Shown in pieces: positions 21,340 to 31,951 of a stretch of DNA of 64,000 nucleotides. The stretch comes from Lachancea thermotolerans CBS 6340 (lineage: Eukaryota > Ascomycota > Saccharomycetes > Saccharomycetales > Saccharomycetaceae), in the NCBI RefSeq assembly GCF_000142805.1, contig NC_013078.1:1-64000 (forward strand), in the 5' to 3' direction. The notes beneath the pieces are model-generated. The model was not told the DNA's origin, ran no database searches, and saw only the letters and a list, made by a program, of their open reading frames with translations. Position 1 is the stretch's first letter; each line of letters begins with the position of its first letter. Both the position numbers and the translations under genes were made by a program.

Positions 21340-22825
21340 CTAATAAACGTACCTGTGTCTCAAGTCTTTCTTGTCAGATAAATCTTCCTCAACACTGTCT
21401 TCAAAGGTATCTCCTTTGGCCTCAAGTTCCATCTTTTTGCTGTTCTCACGTCTTGCTTTGAACCTGTAGAAAAGGAGCAGCATATCTAAGAGTACCCATA
21501 TAATTATATCAGCAATCAGTGCACCACGGTACGATCCTATCCACCACTGTGGGAAAACTATTGCTGCAACACAATAACCCACAAAAAATCCATTGGAACA
21601 TAAAGCTTTCTTGGTGTTTCCTCTAACATTACTTGATATGAAACTCAGCAAAATAGACATTATGCATGTAATTACTGAGCCTAGCCATGACCCTACAATT
21701 ACCCACCATCCAGAGCTTCTTTTTAGACATAGAAGCATAATATTACCCGCCAAAGGGACGATAGCCAGCGCAATCGAAACTAAGGCCCTTTCTTTAGGAA
21801 AAATTTTGACCAAAGCCACACCAAGCCAGATAAATACCAGCTGGACAGCACCGGCTGGTGATCCAAATTTCATGTTCTCAAATTTATCGTAACCAAAACC
21901 AGCTAAAATAAGGGACTGGAAAACAATAGTACCCCCGACAACACAAATCAAAAATCCAAATATGATTGTACACAAAAAGAGCCAGTCAAAATTGAGGCAC
22001 TCTTTCAATTGATCTTTATTGAATACCACTTTTTCTGTTCTATCACTTTCGTCATAGAGGCGTTTGATTGCAATATCTTTCTCTTTCATTCAAGAACCAT
22101 GCAGTTTTAGGTGATGCTGGAACCCAAAAGTAGAACAGAATCCCGCCGAAGAGCGAAATAATACCACATGCAATAAACATTAATCTCCAGTCCGCAATCT
22201 TACTGCTATTGGTTTTGCCTATGCCGTACATGAGAAAACTTCCAACAATCTGAGCAATCGCATTCATTGATATCCAGCAGGCCGCTCTAAGGGGTTGCTC
22301 TCGTTTCCTGTACCAATAGGATGTGATCAATACGCATGCAGGCTGAACAACTGCTTCGAAAATCCCAAGGAAAAGTCTCCCTACCCAGAAACCTTGTTTT
22401 GTATTAGGCGCGGCAAGACAGAGGCAGCAAACGGACCAAATTATTACACAAATACCTGTCATTGGTGCTCTTGGGATCACTGTCATCAGATACATGAAAA
22501 CAAAATTAGCACCAAGCTGTCCCAAGTAAAATATTGTTGTACACCACGAATAGTCATGAGCAGCCATTGAAAGATCCTTTTTTAATCCAAAAACAGCTGC
22601 ATAACTCAGCGATTGCTTATCAAGGTATTGCGCAAAGAAAATCAGGCACATAAAAGGCAAAATGTATAGATCAATTTTGCGCACGAGTTTTGCTTCTTCT
22701 TCTGGAGTGAAGGTTACCGATTCCAAACATCTTTCTCTTCCTTCAACTGACACCTCAGAGTTGGCTTCTGCTTTTAGGTCAAGCTCTTTTATTTGACCCT
22801 CTGAGCCTTCGTTTTTTAGACTCAT
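21340..22825 (-). pseudogene. Dal5-family (ACS) permease split by one frameshift
   Basis: Two overlapping open frames (22052-22825 and 21340-22089) together spell one anion:cation symporter of the Dal5/Thi73/Tna1 class, which imports allantoate, nicotinate and similar organic anions. The first part has the N-terminal consensus KIDLYILPFMCLIFFAQYLDKQSLSYA and ends after WFLNERE. The second resumes the same family with IAIKRLYDESDRTEKVVF and ends in a RHRYVY tail like the (F/Y)RYVL end of Dal5. The combined length of about 495 residues is normal. The frame changes once, near 22075-22085, at an A-rich run. No other break is seen, so this is either a very young pseudogene, programmed slippage, or a base error in the assembly. 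It is divergent from an amidohydrolase gene with GATAAG sites between. Confidence 0.8.
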
Positions 22826-23545
22826 TGCTGAATGTGATGATGGGGGCGTAAAATGAAACCGTTATTCAAGCTTGAGGTTTCTGGCCGAATGAGCAAGCCT
22901 TATAAAGCTGAGAATCTTATCTTGAAATCTGAGACAAATGAAATCATACTTATCTAGTGCATTGTTCTTCCATTGTCAAATGCAATCTAAGGTTTAATCA
23001 CTATCAATTGCGTCTTGGACAAGACAAATCGAACACTATGCTAAGATAGAGCGGTGCCCTTCACAACTTGGCGAACAGTATTAGGTGGAAGCAATGCGAT
23101 TAGATATCTTCTTTAACTTCAATTAGAATTAGTTTCTGTTCGCCGATAATATATTACGATCTGCGTCATATCAGTAAACAGATAACGCTTCTTGTAATGA
23201 GAAAGAGGTTCGAATGCAGTGAGAACTTCCTATAAGGGAAGGTGAATGTCTAAAGTTAAAGCCAGCACATGGAAGCATCAGAGATAGCGGAATGTCAGTT
23301 CCTATCGTAATAACTGAAAGCCGGGTTTAGAAGAATCATTTATCAGAAAAAGGTTCTTTGCTCCGATTATTAGTCACGCTTATCAAAAGCTTCAACGAGA
23401 TCAAGCTGTTCATAAAAAGCTGGAATCAAATCTTCTTAAATCAGGATAAAACAGAATAGCTTTCTCTGTCTGTTACCCAATTTTTTTTTGTTCGCTCGTT
23501 ATCCTTTTTCACTGTCTTCATTGTAATAGTATAAGTTACGTTGAT
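22826..23545. promoter_or_regulatory. divergent promoter region with GATAAG sites
   Basis: CTTATC (GATAAG on the other strand) occurs at 22916-22921, 22949-22954 and 23379-23384. Looser GATAA words lie near 23178, 23340 and 23500. Gln3/Gat1-type GATA factors use paired GATAAG sites to switch on nitrogen-scavenging genes. The sites lie between the Dal5-like permease and the amidohydrolase, suggesting that both respond to nitrogen source. Confidence 0.5.
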
Positions 23546-24871
23546 ATGCAACTGACTGCCATTGATGTCAACGAAAGAAACAACAAGTCCCTTGAAGACT
23601 TGGTTACTCCTTGGAAAATCCCGCCTTTAAAAGATTATTACATCAAAAACGCAAATCTCGTGGATGTCAGGGAAGGAATAACTAAGCCCGGTGCGCATAT
23701 TTTTACGTCAGGGGGCTTCATAACCAATATATGTTTCTCAGACCATGAAGCCGATAAATGTACTTCAGACAAATTTGAGATTATTGATGCAACGGGAAAG
23801 TTCGTGATGCCTGGACTGTTTGATAATCATGTCCACGTAACATCTGTTCCTGGTGAGACTGACTTGTCTAAAACTCTGAATATGCCAAAAACCCGCGCTC
23901 TTATGAGGGTAAGACATAAACTTGAAGGTGCATTGGCTCGCGGATTCACCACTTTGCGAGGTTGTGGAGGTGCAGAGTCTTACATCAAAGCCGCTGTTAT
24001 AGAAGGATCTGTAATTGGCCCCCGGTTGCTGACATGTGGCCACGCAATCTCCCAAACAGGAGGACATGGAGATATGAGACCCGCTGATTTACCTGGTGAA
24101 GCTTTTGATAGCTGTTCCTGTCACATGAACGACCTTGGAGTTGTAGCGGACGGAGCAGCAGAGTGTTACAAAGTTGCTAGAGAAGAATTAAGAAGAGGCG
24201 CAGACTTCATCAAGATTATGGCTGGTGGTGGCGTTGCATCACCAACAGATAAAATTACTAATTTGCAGTTCTGCGATGATGAGGTTACTGCTCTTGTAAA
24301 GGTAGCTAAAACCTATAACACTTATGTCACGGCCCACGCATACACTCCAGAGGCAATCAAAGCTTGCGTTAGTTACGGAGTTAAAGGTATAGAACACGGG
24401 AATCTTTTGGACGAAGAAACAGCCCAACTAATGGCCAAAGCAGGATGTTACCTAACCCCTACTTTAGTAACCTACAAGATAATGGCATCTGATCAATTCT
24501 CGACCTTTTTAAGTGGGTCAAATAGGGAAAAAAATACCCAGGTCTTGTATCGCGGGATTGAGGCCCTCAGAATTGCCAAAAAAAATGGCGTTAAAATCTG
24601 CTATGGATCTGATCTACTCGGATCTTTGGGCGGTTACCAAACACAGGAATTCTTTATAAGGGGGAGATATCTCTCGACACATGAAGTTCTACTATCCGCA
24701 ACTATAACTCCAGCAGAAATGAACGGTCTTCAAGACCAAATTGGTGAAATCAAACCGGGCTTCATAGCAGACATGTTGTTGATGAACTCCAATCCTTTGG
24801 AAAACATTACGGTTCTCGACGAACCTGAAAGTAACCTTGTTTTTGTGATGAAAGAAGGAAGGGTTTACTAA
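23546..24871 (+). CDS. metal-dependent amidohydrolase (imidazolonepropionase/ochratoxinase-like)
   Basis: A 441-residue amidohydrolase-superfamily enzyme with the full binuclear metal set in order: H95 and H97 (NHVHV), carboxylatable K223 (FIKIMAGGG), H264 (TAHAY), H284 (GIEHGN) and D356 (YGSDLLG). This arrangement is that of the prolidase, ochratoxinase and imidazolonepropionase-related branch, whose members hydrolyse cyclic or N-acyl amide bonds. No secretion signal is visible, so it is probably cytosolic. It is divergent from the frameshifted Dal5-family permease and lies upstream of a glutamine-amidotransferase gene, with GATAAG sites in both spacers. Import and hydrolysis of an amide-type nitrogen source is the natural reading. 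The substrate is unknown. I do not recall a close S. cerevisiae counterpart, so lineage-specific retention or transfer is possible. Confidence 0.8.
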   Translation: MQLTAIDVNERNNKSLEDLVTPWKIPPLKDYYIKNANLVDVREGITKPGAHIFTSGGFITNICFSDHEADKCTSDKFEIIDATGKFVMPGLFDNHVHVTSVPGETDLSKTLNMPKTRALMRVRHKLEGALARGFTTLRGCGGAESYIKAAVIEGSVIGPRLLTCGHAISQTGGHGDMRPADLPGEAFDSCSCHMNDLGVVADGAAECYKVAREELRRGADFIKIMAGGGVASPTDKITNLQFCDDEVTALVKVAKTYNTYVTAHAYTPEAIKACVSYGVKGIEHGNLLDEETAQLMAKAGCYLTPTLVTYKIMASDQFSTFLSGSNREKNTQVLYRGIEALRIAKKNGVKICYGSDLLGSLGGYQTQEFFIRGRYLSTHEVLLSATITPAEMNGLQDQIGEIKPGFIADMLLMNSNPLENITVLDEPESNLVFVMKEGRVY

Positions 24872-25336
24872 GTTGGTATACTTTTTCAGCAGTCTTACAG
24901 GTTTCTCAACTTTTTTTCGACTTTCTTACCCGTTTGTATGTATAATCATCTAAACTTGGCTATGATTCATGATGACAGAGAGGCTCATGAAACAGAAAAC
25001 ACTCACGCTACCAGTCGCGTTCAACCGCAATTTTTTTATATCTATGCACCTTAATAATTACGTGACTTGTTCAGGTTGTATGACTCCCCTGCGGTTTCTG
25101 AAGGGTTAGGTTATTAAAAAAGACCTATTGTCACTAAGATACCAATCATAGGGCTTTAGAGGCTTTGTTGAAAACATTTCTCTGGATAATATTTTCAAAC
25201 AGTTAATTGGAGTCAATAATTCCAAATTGCTTGCTGTTCTTCCTAATATTCTGTTCCTTAGTTAGGTTCATAACCTTAGGGCATGCTGTTACTTGATTAT
25301 CGTTGGCAAGATCAAATTTGGTCACGTTAATATTCC

Positions 25337-25354
25337 GATAAGATAAGTGATAAA
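25337..25354. promoter_or_regulatory. triple GATA site upstream of the amidotransferase gene
   Basis: GATAAG at 25337-25342 overlaps a second GATAAG at 25342-25347 and is followed by GATAAA at 25349-25354, about 113-130 bp upstream of the ATG at 25467. This is a textbook arrangement for Gln3/Gat1/Dal80-type control. The rest of 24872-25466 shows no gene. Confidence 0.65.
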
Positions 25355-25466
25355 AAAACCTCTCTTATAAGAAAGAGTTTGGGCAGATTTCATGAAAGAA
25401 GAACGAATACTCAAGATGTATCAATTCGAAACTTCTTAATGTTAAAGATTCGAACCTCAATTGTCT

Positions 25467-26243
25467 ATGAGTAAAATAGCAATCTTAAATGCCAACCCAC
25501 CCCAAGAAGCGCTCAAGCGATGGGGAAGTTTTGCAGACATGGCAATAGAGATGTTTGAAGCGACCAAGGCAAGTTTTTTGAACTCAACAGTAGAATATGA
25601 GGTGTACAATGTTTACGAGAAAGACTTTCCAACAGTTTTAGAGCTTTGTAATGGAGACTATCTGGGGCTGCACATTACAGGGTCCACTAGTGATGCGTAT
25701 GCGATAGATATAGAGTGGGTTAACATATTGCGTAAGCTTTTGCAAAACTTGCTTAAAAATGGAGCTCACCCGCCAATAAGTGGCATCTGTTTTGGTCATC
25801 AAATACTTGCTTCTGCACTAGGTTCTGAAGTCAGGCGTAATCCGAAAGGCTATGAAGGCGGTATAACACGCCTAGAAATCACAAAAGAGGCTTTAAAGCT
25901 CGGGCTATTCCAAAACTCAACAAGCCCGTTACCATCTTGCGAGTTCTACGCTTCTGAGTCTCACTCGGATTTTGTTAAGAATGTCCCTCATGGATACATC
26001 AATACTTTAACTTCTAAAAAATGCGACGTTCAAGGCCTCTATAAGCGGAATGTGGCACTTACATTCCAGTGCCATCCTGACTTTATCAGTGAGGTTTGCA
26101 TCAAATGTAATGAGGGCACCTACAGCAGGGGCGAAATAAATGCTGATGAATTGGCGCATATGAAAGAAAGCGGTAGGCAACGCAACAACGACGGCAGGTT
26201 CTTTGCAACATATATTTGGATGCTTTTCACAAATGTTCTGTGA
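25467..26243 (+). CDS. YLR126C: class I glutamine amidotransferase-like protein (YLR126C type)
   Basis: A 258-residue stand-alone GATase1 domain like yeast Ylr126c (about 250 residues) and plant/bacterial GMP-synthase-like amidotransferases. GICFGHQ at 106-112 provides the nucleophile C108, and FQCHPD at 200-205 provides H203. The third catalytic residue is normally glutamate in HPE, but here it is aspartate D205. The start is set at the ATG at 25467 (MSKIAILNA), because the frame opens two codons earlier at TTG. The family contains hydrolases that remove glutamine or gamma-glutamyl groups. Three tandem GATA sites upstream and the neighbouring amidohydrolase point to nitrogen scavenging. Exact substrate is unknown. 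Confidence 0.8.
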   Translation: MSKIAILNANPPQEALKRWGSFADMAIEMFEATKASFLNSTVEYEVYNVYEKDFPTVLELCNGDYLGLHITGSTSDAYAIDIEWVNILRKLLQNLLKNGAHPPISGICFGHQILASALGSEVRRNPKGYEGGITRLEITKEALKLGLFQNSTSPLPSCEFYASESHSDFVKNVPHGYINTLTSKKCDVQGLYKRNVALTFQCHPDFISEVCIKCNEGTYSRGEINADELAHMKESGRQRNNDGRFFATYIWMLFTNVL

Positions 26244-26946
26244 TTCGGAATATGAACTTCCTCTCAAAACATAAATAGAGATAGATTGGAGCCTTGAAAT
26301 AATACTGCATCGTGCGCACACTTTTCAAACAAAATTCTGATGAGCTCACCTATATATCTTTATCAGTTTTGAAGGCCCGCTCTGTATATTAGGCTACCAG
26401 CGGCTCAATTAGTATCAGTGAATTATTTGTTGTACGTTTTCGTAACCTCAATCTCTCACCGGACCCTCAAGCCGCAGGTTTCCCGAAAGCTTTTGAAAAG
26501 TCATCAATTCAAATTGTGTTCCATTCAATATCAAGCTAAATGCTTTCAAAAATGGGCATATTTTTGGTCAAAAGCTTGTTTAACTTCAACATTTGATAAA
26601 GATGCAAAAAAACAGAACAAGTTTTTTAGTATGAGAGTCCATCAATAAGTCCAAGTGTAATCAAGTGTTTGTCCTTGGCCGTTTTGAATTGAAAGCTGCT
26701 ATTAAACTAAGCCACAAGTTTCAGGAGCATCAAATTTTGGACATCTCGACTCATCTTCAGGAAATATTTAAATTGAGTCTTCTATTTCACAATTCGAGAC
26801 GGCTGGCCATCATTGCCAAAATGAAGACATACTACGCAGCTTTTCGCTTGATCTGTGGAACAGATTCTCACGCTATATTCAAGTTTTTCATTTACGTCAT
26901 AAAATATATCATTTAATGTTACTGATCGATCATGTTGGGAAACAAT
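26244..26946. other. convergent spacer
   Basis: The spacer lies between the 3' ends of the amidotransferase and alpha-glucosidase genes. The short open frames here begin at non-ATG codons or look random. Nothing else was recognised. Confidence 0.45.
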
Positions 26947-28719
26947 TTAAGCAGATTCATTGATGTAAATTCTTCCTTCCCATGGTTTTAGGGTTTTGGA
27001 AGATGCGTCAACTTGGCCTTCGTCATAATTTCCGAAAGCCAGGGAGTATGAAACATCATTTGGAAATTCAAAGTCAACTTCGTCCGAACTAAAGTTCAAT
27101 GTCGTGAACATCGTCTTCTTTCCATACTTCTTCGTAAAGCTGAACAATTTTTTATTTTCCAAGTCGACGAATTCAAAATCGTAGCCATAGACAGCAATGT
27201 CTTTATGTTCCTTTCTAAATTTTAAAGCTTTCTTCCAAAAGTTTAGAACAGAGTCAGGGTCTTTCTCCTCCGTTTCGACATTAATACCTTCTCTGAACGA
27301 TTCATTCAAGTAGAACCACGGCTTAGCATCAGGGCCCGAAAATCCAGCGTTAGGCTCTTCGCCGCTCCATTGCATCGGTGTTCTCGCATGGTCTCTTGAA
27401 ATTAGAGCGACTGCTTCTAAAAATTTCTTCATCTGCACAGAATTCTCACCGTGTTCCTCTTTGATCACCCTGAAGTTGTTTCTGATTTCAACATCTTCAT
27501 ACTTCTCAACTGGCCAGTTTTTGAAATTTATCTGGCCTAATTCCTGGCCCTGGTAGATATACAAGGTTCCTGTCAAAGCCGTCAACAATACAGAAAGCAT
27601 CTTGCCAGAAACAACGCGGTATTTGGGAGAGTCATCACCGAACCTGGTAATTGAGCGAGGTTGATCGTGGTTCTCCAAGTACACAGTAGACCAACAGTCG
27701 GTTCCGTTTATGTATTCGAAGAGCTCCGCAAGTGATACTTTGAAATCCTTCAAAACAGCTGGAACTAAGTTGTAGCGGAACAATGGTGAAGTTCCGACAT
27801 CTGTGTGAGAAAAGTTGAATAGTTCCCCCAGTTCATGTCTTGATGCGCTGGTGTACATCTTTTTCACTTCATTGGGAGCGTGTTGCATCTCGCCAACAGT
27901 CATTATCTCCCTCCCGTCTTTCACTCTGTCTCTCATGAATTTGTTCATTTCTTGGTGGAACTCGTGGATGCGAGGGCCGTTCAAAGTCAGAGGGTCGCTG
28001 GATTGCCACTCCGAGTCCTTGTCAACAATTGGAGCGTCGGGGAGACCTGGAACTTTCGAGTACAGACTTCCCACGTCAATCCGGAATCCGTCGACACCAT
28101 GGTCAAGCCAGAATCCAACAGAGCTTTCATAAATCGCTTTTCTGCACTCCTCACTCTCCCAGTTCAGGTCAGGTTGTGTGGAGGCGAACAAGCGCAAGTA
28201 AAACTCCTGTGTTTTCTCGTCAAAGGTCCAGGCAGAGCCGCCAAAGTAAGATTTCCAGTTGTTAGGAGGTATTGGCGCTCCGTTCTTGTCGTAGCCCTTA
28301 GGAGGCCTCCAAAAAAACCAGTCGCGCTTGGGGTTGGTCTTGGAGGATCTGCTTTCCTTGAACCACTCGTGCTCGCTGGAACAGTGATTGATCACGAGAT
28401 CAGTGATGAATTTCATGCCCAACTTGTGTGTCTTCTCGATCACCTTGAAACAGTCCTCGTTTGTACCGTACGTGGGCCACACCTTTTCGTAGTTGGCAAT
28501 GTCGTAGCCCATGTCGTCTTGGGGCGAGTCATAGAACGGAGAGATCCAGATAGCGTCTGCTCCCAGCTCTTTGATGTAATCCAACTTGGAGTAAATTCCC
28601 TTCATGTCACCCCAGCCATCGTTGTCTGAGTCCTTGAAACTTGCTGGATAGATCTGGTAAACAGTGGCTTCTTTCCACCATTTGGGTTCAGTTTCTGGAT
28701 GATTTGGCATAGAAACCAT
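26947..28719 (-). CDS. IMA1: GH13 oligo-alpha-1,6-glucosidase (isomaltase, Ima type)
   Basis: A 590-residue cytosolic GH13 glucosidase, the length of S. cerevisiae Ima1 (589) and with the same residue numbers at the active site: nucleophile D215, acid/base E277, and D352 in LENHDQPRS. The specificity positions read V216-G217-S218 and M278-Q279, the isomaltase pattern. Maltases of the Mal12 type carry T-A-G at 216-218. The enzyme should therefore cleave isomaltose, palatinose and alpha-methylglucoside, and maltose poorly if at all. It is divergent from a hexose transporter, with Mig1-like CCCC boxes between them. No alpha-glucoside permease or Mal-type activator was recognised in the window. 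Family is certain, and specificity is inferred from the known residue rule. Confidence 0.95.
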   Translation of the reverse strand: MVSMPNHPETEPKWWKEATVYQIYPASFKDSDNDGWGDMKGIYSKLDYIKELGADAIWISPFYDSPQDDMGYDIANYEKVWPTYGTNEDCFKVIEKTHKLGMKFITDLVINHCSSEHEWFKESRSSKTNPKRDWFFWRPPKGYDKNGAPIPPNNWKSYFGGSAWTFDEKTQEFYLRLFASTQPDLNWESEECRKAIYESSVGFWLDHGVDGFRIDVGSLYSKVPGLPDAPIVDKDSEWQSSDPLTLNGPRIHEFHQEMNKFMRDRVKDGREIMTVGEMQHAPNEVKKMYTSASRHELGELFNFSHTDVGTSPLFRYNLVPAVLKDFKVSLAELFEYINGTDCWSTVYLENHDQPRSITRFGDDSPKYRVVSGKMLSVLLTALTGTLYIYQGQELGQINFKNWPVEKYEDVEIRNNFRVIKEEHGENSVQMKKFLEAVALISRDHARTPMQWSGEEPNAGFSGPDAKPWFYLNESFREGINVETEEKDPDSVLNFWKKALKFRKEHKDIAVYGYDFEFVDLENKKLFSFTKKYGKKTMFTTLNFSSDEVDFEFPNDVSYSLAFGNYDEGQVDASSKTLKPWEGRIYINESA

Positions 28720-29440
28720 TTTTAATCTGAAAAAGATGATATGTTGAGTTGCGCGAAGTCAATTGCTGTTGAGCTACTGATCGATAATGCTTTGAACTTG
28801 TGAGAGTCTTGAATTTGCCAAAAGTGCCCCCTTTTATATCATTTGTTTAATATCTGTTTACATCAGTTGTTCCGGTCATTGTTGGCAAGTTTGTTAAAAA
28901 TCCGGGGCATACCCCGAGGGCATACCCCGAGGACACCCCGTGTGGTCTCTGTGGCCACTAGAAAAGCCTGGGCGGCACGATTATGAACAAGAGGTTTTAC
29001 GCACAGGGACGCGGAAAAACTAATTGAGGGGAAAAAAGTAATACTACCCCGCCTCGAAAAAAATGGAACGTGATGAGCAGTAAGAGGCGGTTCTGAGAAT
29101 TTTAGAGGCGGAATACGTCTTTCCCGCGATTCTTGGGTAATCTTGTGGAGTGACGCCTGAAATGCCTGCGCATATTACAGAAGCTTTGCCCTGAATCATC
29201 TATCCACATTTTTCCGCACTATCGAGGGGCATTGTGTGGCGGACGGAAGCGTAAGATGGAAGGAAAGAGTGGAAGTATACGATGAAAAACAGAGTGGAAA
29301 AATAAAGACTGATGATTTCGGAGTATTGGGTTGATTTTGTGGGGCTCCAGATCCATAAGCTGGAGTGCGGAAATATTGCTAGGGTAACGTGTCGTACCCT
29401 GAGCCAGACCGTTTTTCCTAGGAACAGCTTTGGGGGCGCC
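28720..29440. promoter_or_regulatory. divergent promoter of isomaltase and hexose transporter, Mig1-like boxes
   Basis: CCGGGG at 28902-28907 is followed by a direct repeat of GCATACCCCGAGG (28907-28919 and 28920-28932) and by ACACCCCGTG. Another CCCCGCC lies at 29047-29053 next to an A-tract. SYGGGG / CCCCRS boxes flanked by A/T are sites of the glucose repressor Mig1. AGAGGCGG occurs twice near 29085 and 29107. This fits glucose repression of the disaccharide-use gene. Confidence 0.5.
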
Positions 29441-29799
29441 TGCAGAATTGCTTGTAGGAATGGCGTTCAAACAGGGCTGCCGCGAACGCTCGTTCCAGTT
29501 TGCCAGGAACCAGGGCCTGCAGATGGCGGTCCAGATGCGCTGTCGCGGGTGTTTTTGCCGGCCCTTCAGGAGCCAAGATCGGATACGGCAGTTCCGCTAC
29601 GCTGCCGTGGGTGTTATTCCAGATCCGTCAGGAACCAGGGTTTACAGATGGCAGTTCAGCTGCGCCGCCTCGAGTGTTTTCCCGACCCGTCGGGAGCCAG
29701 GATCGGAGACGGCAGTTCAGCCGCGCCGCCGTGAGTGGTTTTCCCGCCCGTCAGAGAGTAGGGTCTGTTAACGGTTGTTCTTCGGCGCGCCAGCTGCGT
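29441..29799. repeat. 62-bp GC-rich minisatellite, about 5.7 copies
   Basis: Diverged tandem units of 61-63 bp run at 29441-29503, 29504-29566, 29567-29628, 29629-29690 and 29691-29751, with a worn partial unit to about 29799. Each unit begins CAGGAACCAGG-like and holds a core resembling GGCAGTTCAGCTGCGCCGCC. In unit 3 the core is a CGGCAG-N10-CTGCCG inverted repeat (29586-29607). The block is far richer in G and C than its surroundings. It stops at the TATAAA box (29799-29804) of the hexose-transporter gene. Because 62 is not a multiple of three, open frames across it are by-products. Confidence 0.9.
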
Positions 29800-29804
29800 A
29801 TAAA
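29799..29804 (+). promoter_or_regulatory. TATA box of the hexose transporter gene
   Basis: TATAAA followed by T lies 87 bp upstream of the ATG at 29891, immediately after the 62-bp repeat array. Confidence 0.6.
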
Positions 29805-29890
29805 TCGGGTGGTGTTTGCAGAAGTGTTACTTTCAGATTGGGAGATGCCATTGCTTAACTTATCCGTCCACTAAATCAATTATTACTGTC

Positions 29891-31591
29891 ATGTCAGAGC
29901 CTGGAGTTAAGCTGGATAGGGTCTCGAGTAATCCAGTTGAGGGTAGCACAAAACCCGGTTCAATTTCGTCTCATGAGAAGCTAGATATTGAAAGAGAAAA
30001 AGATTTACACAACTTTCCTCCTCACGAAAACGATATTGAACTTCCTAAGCAGCCGCTTTCTCATTATTTTTCGATCTCAATTCTGTGTTTGATGATTGCT
30101 TTTGGAGGCTTTATTTTTGGCTGGGATACGGGTACCATATCAGGCTTTGTTAACCTTTCCGACTTCGTACGTAGATTTGGGTCTCGGAATTCTAAAGGCG
30201 TCTACTACCTCTCGAAAGTTAGGATGGGTCTGATCATATCTATCTTCAATATCGGCTGCGCTATCGGGGGCATCGTTCTTTCCAAAATCGGCGATGTCTA
30301 CGGTCGTCGTATCGGCTTAATTTCCGTGACGATTGTCTACGTGATAGGGATAATAATTCAAATCTCCTCAACTGACAAGTGGTATCAATACTTCATTGGA
30401 AGGATTATCTCAGGTCTCGGGGTTGGTGGAATTGCCGTGCTTTCCCCCATGTTACTTTCTGAGGTTTCCCCAAAGCATATCAGAGGCATGCTTGTTAATT
30501 TGTACCAGCTTCTAGGAACTATGGGAATTTTTTTAGGCTACTGTACGAACTACGGGACCAAAAAATATACTGATTCTACTCAATGGAGAGTTGGCCTCGG
30601 TTTATGTTTTGCTTGGGCAATGTTGATGATTTCGGGCATGCTTTTTGTGCCCGAGTCTCCCAGGTATCTAGTTGAAGCTGGTAAGTTAGAAGAAGCCAAA
30701 CGCTCGCTTTCAAGGTCAAATAAGGTTTTAATTGACGACCCAGCGATTGCAGCAGAGCTCGATGCTATCAGTGCAGGTGTTGAGTCTGAGCGCTTAGCAG
30801 GCGATGCTACCTGGGGAGAGTTGCTCTCAACAAAAACGAAGGTTATTCAGCGCGTAATCATGGGTATCATGATCCAGTCCTTGCAGCAGCTCACCGGTGA
30901 TAACTATTTTTTTTACTATGGCACCACCATTTTCAAGTCTATTGGCTTGGAGGATTCTTTTGAAACATCTATCATCATAGGGGCTGTTAATTTCTTCTCT
31001 TCATTTATTGCAATTTACACAATTGAAAGGTTTGGTCGCCGTACTTGTCTGTTGTGGGGAGCTGCTAGCATGTTCTGCTGCTTCATTGTCTTTGCATCGG
31101 TTGGCGTTACAAAGTTGTGGCCGGAAGGTCCAGATCACCCTGGAATATCTTCTAAAGGCGCTGGAAATTGCATGATTGTGTTCACGATGTTTTTCATCTT
31201 CAGCTTTGCTACCACTTGGGCTGGATGCTGTTATGTTATTGTGTCGGAGACCTTCCCCCTGAGAGTTAAATCTAAGGGAATGGCGCTTTCTACAGCAGCT
31301 AATTGGATGTGGGGATTTCTTATCAGCTTCTTCACTCCGTTCATCACTGGTGCCATAAACTTCTATTATGGTTACGTCTTTATGGGTTGCCTGATATTTG
31401 CATATTTTTATGTGTTTTTCTTCGTTCCCGAAACCAAAGGATTAACTCTGGAGGAGGTCGATATTATGTGGCTGGAGTCTGTTCCTGCATGGAATTCTTC
31501 GTCTTGGGTACCACCAACTAGGAGAAGTGCGGACTATGTAGTTGACACGTCTAGTAAAAATTTCTTCTCGAAATTCTTCTCCAAGAATTAG
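29891..31591 (+). CDS. hexose transporter, Hxt family
   Basis: A 566-residue sugar transporter (12 helices) of the size of yeast Hxt proteins. Hxt hallmarks are [15 protein letters not shown] in helix 1, the PESPRYL motif after helix 6, [20 protein letters not shown] in helix 7, and [12 protein letters not shown] at the end of helix 12. It should carry glucose and other hexoses by facilitated diffusion. There is no long C-terminal tail, so it is not a Snf3/Rgt2 sensor. The frame opens at 29816 with TTG. The ATG at 29891, 87 bp after a TATA box, is the start chosen. The upstream minisatellite may hold amplified regulator sites. Affinity class cannot be told. Confidence 0.95.
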   Translation: MSEPGVKLDRVSSNPVEGSTKPGSISSHEKLDIEREKDLHNFPPHENDIELPKQPLSHYFSISILCLMIAFGGFIFGWDTGTISGFVNLSDFVRRFGSRNSKGVYYLSKVRMGLIISIFNIGCAIGGIVLSKIGDVYGRRIGLISVTIVYVIGIIIQISSTDKWYQYFIGRIISGLGVGGIAVLSPMLLSEVSPKHIRGMLVNLYQLLGTMGIFLGYCTNYGTKKYTDSTQWRVGLGLCFAWAMLMISGMLFVPESPRYLVEAGKLEEAKRSLSRSNKVLIDDPAIAAELDAISAGVESERLAGDATWGELLSTKTKVIQRVIMGIMIQSLQQLTGDNYFFYYGTTIFKSIGLEDSFETSIIIGAVNFFSSFIAIYTIERFGRRTCLLWGAASMFCCFIVFASVGVTKLWPEGPDHPGISSKGAGNCMIVFTMFFIFSFATTWAGCCYVIVSETFPLRVKSKGMALSTAANWMWGFLISFFTPFITGAINFYYGYVFMGCLIFAYFYVFFFVPETKGLTLEEVDIMWLESVPAWNSSSWVPPTRRSADYVVDTSSKNFFSKFFSKN

Positions 31592-31951
31592 CGAATCACA
31601 ATTTCAGGCTGTAGAAGGAAGGCTTTGTTGCCTCGATTCACTAGCCTTCCCGAAACATTTGACTGAATGTTTTTATTCCTCAGAACAGACCCAAACGCTT
31701 GAGAAATTCATGTATATGGGTTGATAAGTCGTTGAGATAAACTTGTTTCGTGCTTAGAAAGCAAGTTAGGATCATCTTAACGGATGACCGTGAACAAAAT
31801 CCCATGCTAATGTCCCTTGTTATTACGCTGCTTTTGTCACACGCTTTGATCAAAATCAATCCTCAATAAGATTACCCAAGAATAGAAAAAAATTAACAAC
31901 ACACAACTTCCACATATCGTAACTGCCTTTGACACTCAAACTTCGGCGAGA
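31592..31951. other. convergent spacer
   Basis: The spacer lies between the 3' ends of the hexose transporter and the zinc-cluster regulator. No feature was recognised beyond ordinary AT-rich DNA. Confidence 0.4.

Noticed and set aside
25446-25469. GGTTCGAATC-like word on the minus strand resembling a tRNA T-loop
   Set aside because: No A-box, anticodon arm or acceptor stem could be matched, and it abuts the start of the amidotransferase gene.
27815-28629. Long frames antisense to the alpha-glucosidase, one of 249 codons
   Set aside because: They lie wholly inside a highly conserved gene on the other strand and reflect its codon pattern.
29312-29874. Three overlapping frames of 113-140 codons over the 62-bp minisatellite
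   Set aside because: They are Arg/Gly-rich by-products of a GC-rich tandem repeat whose unit length rotates the frame.
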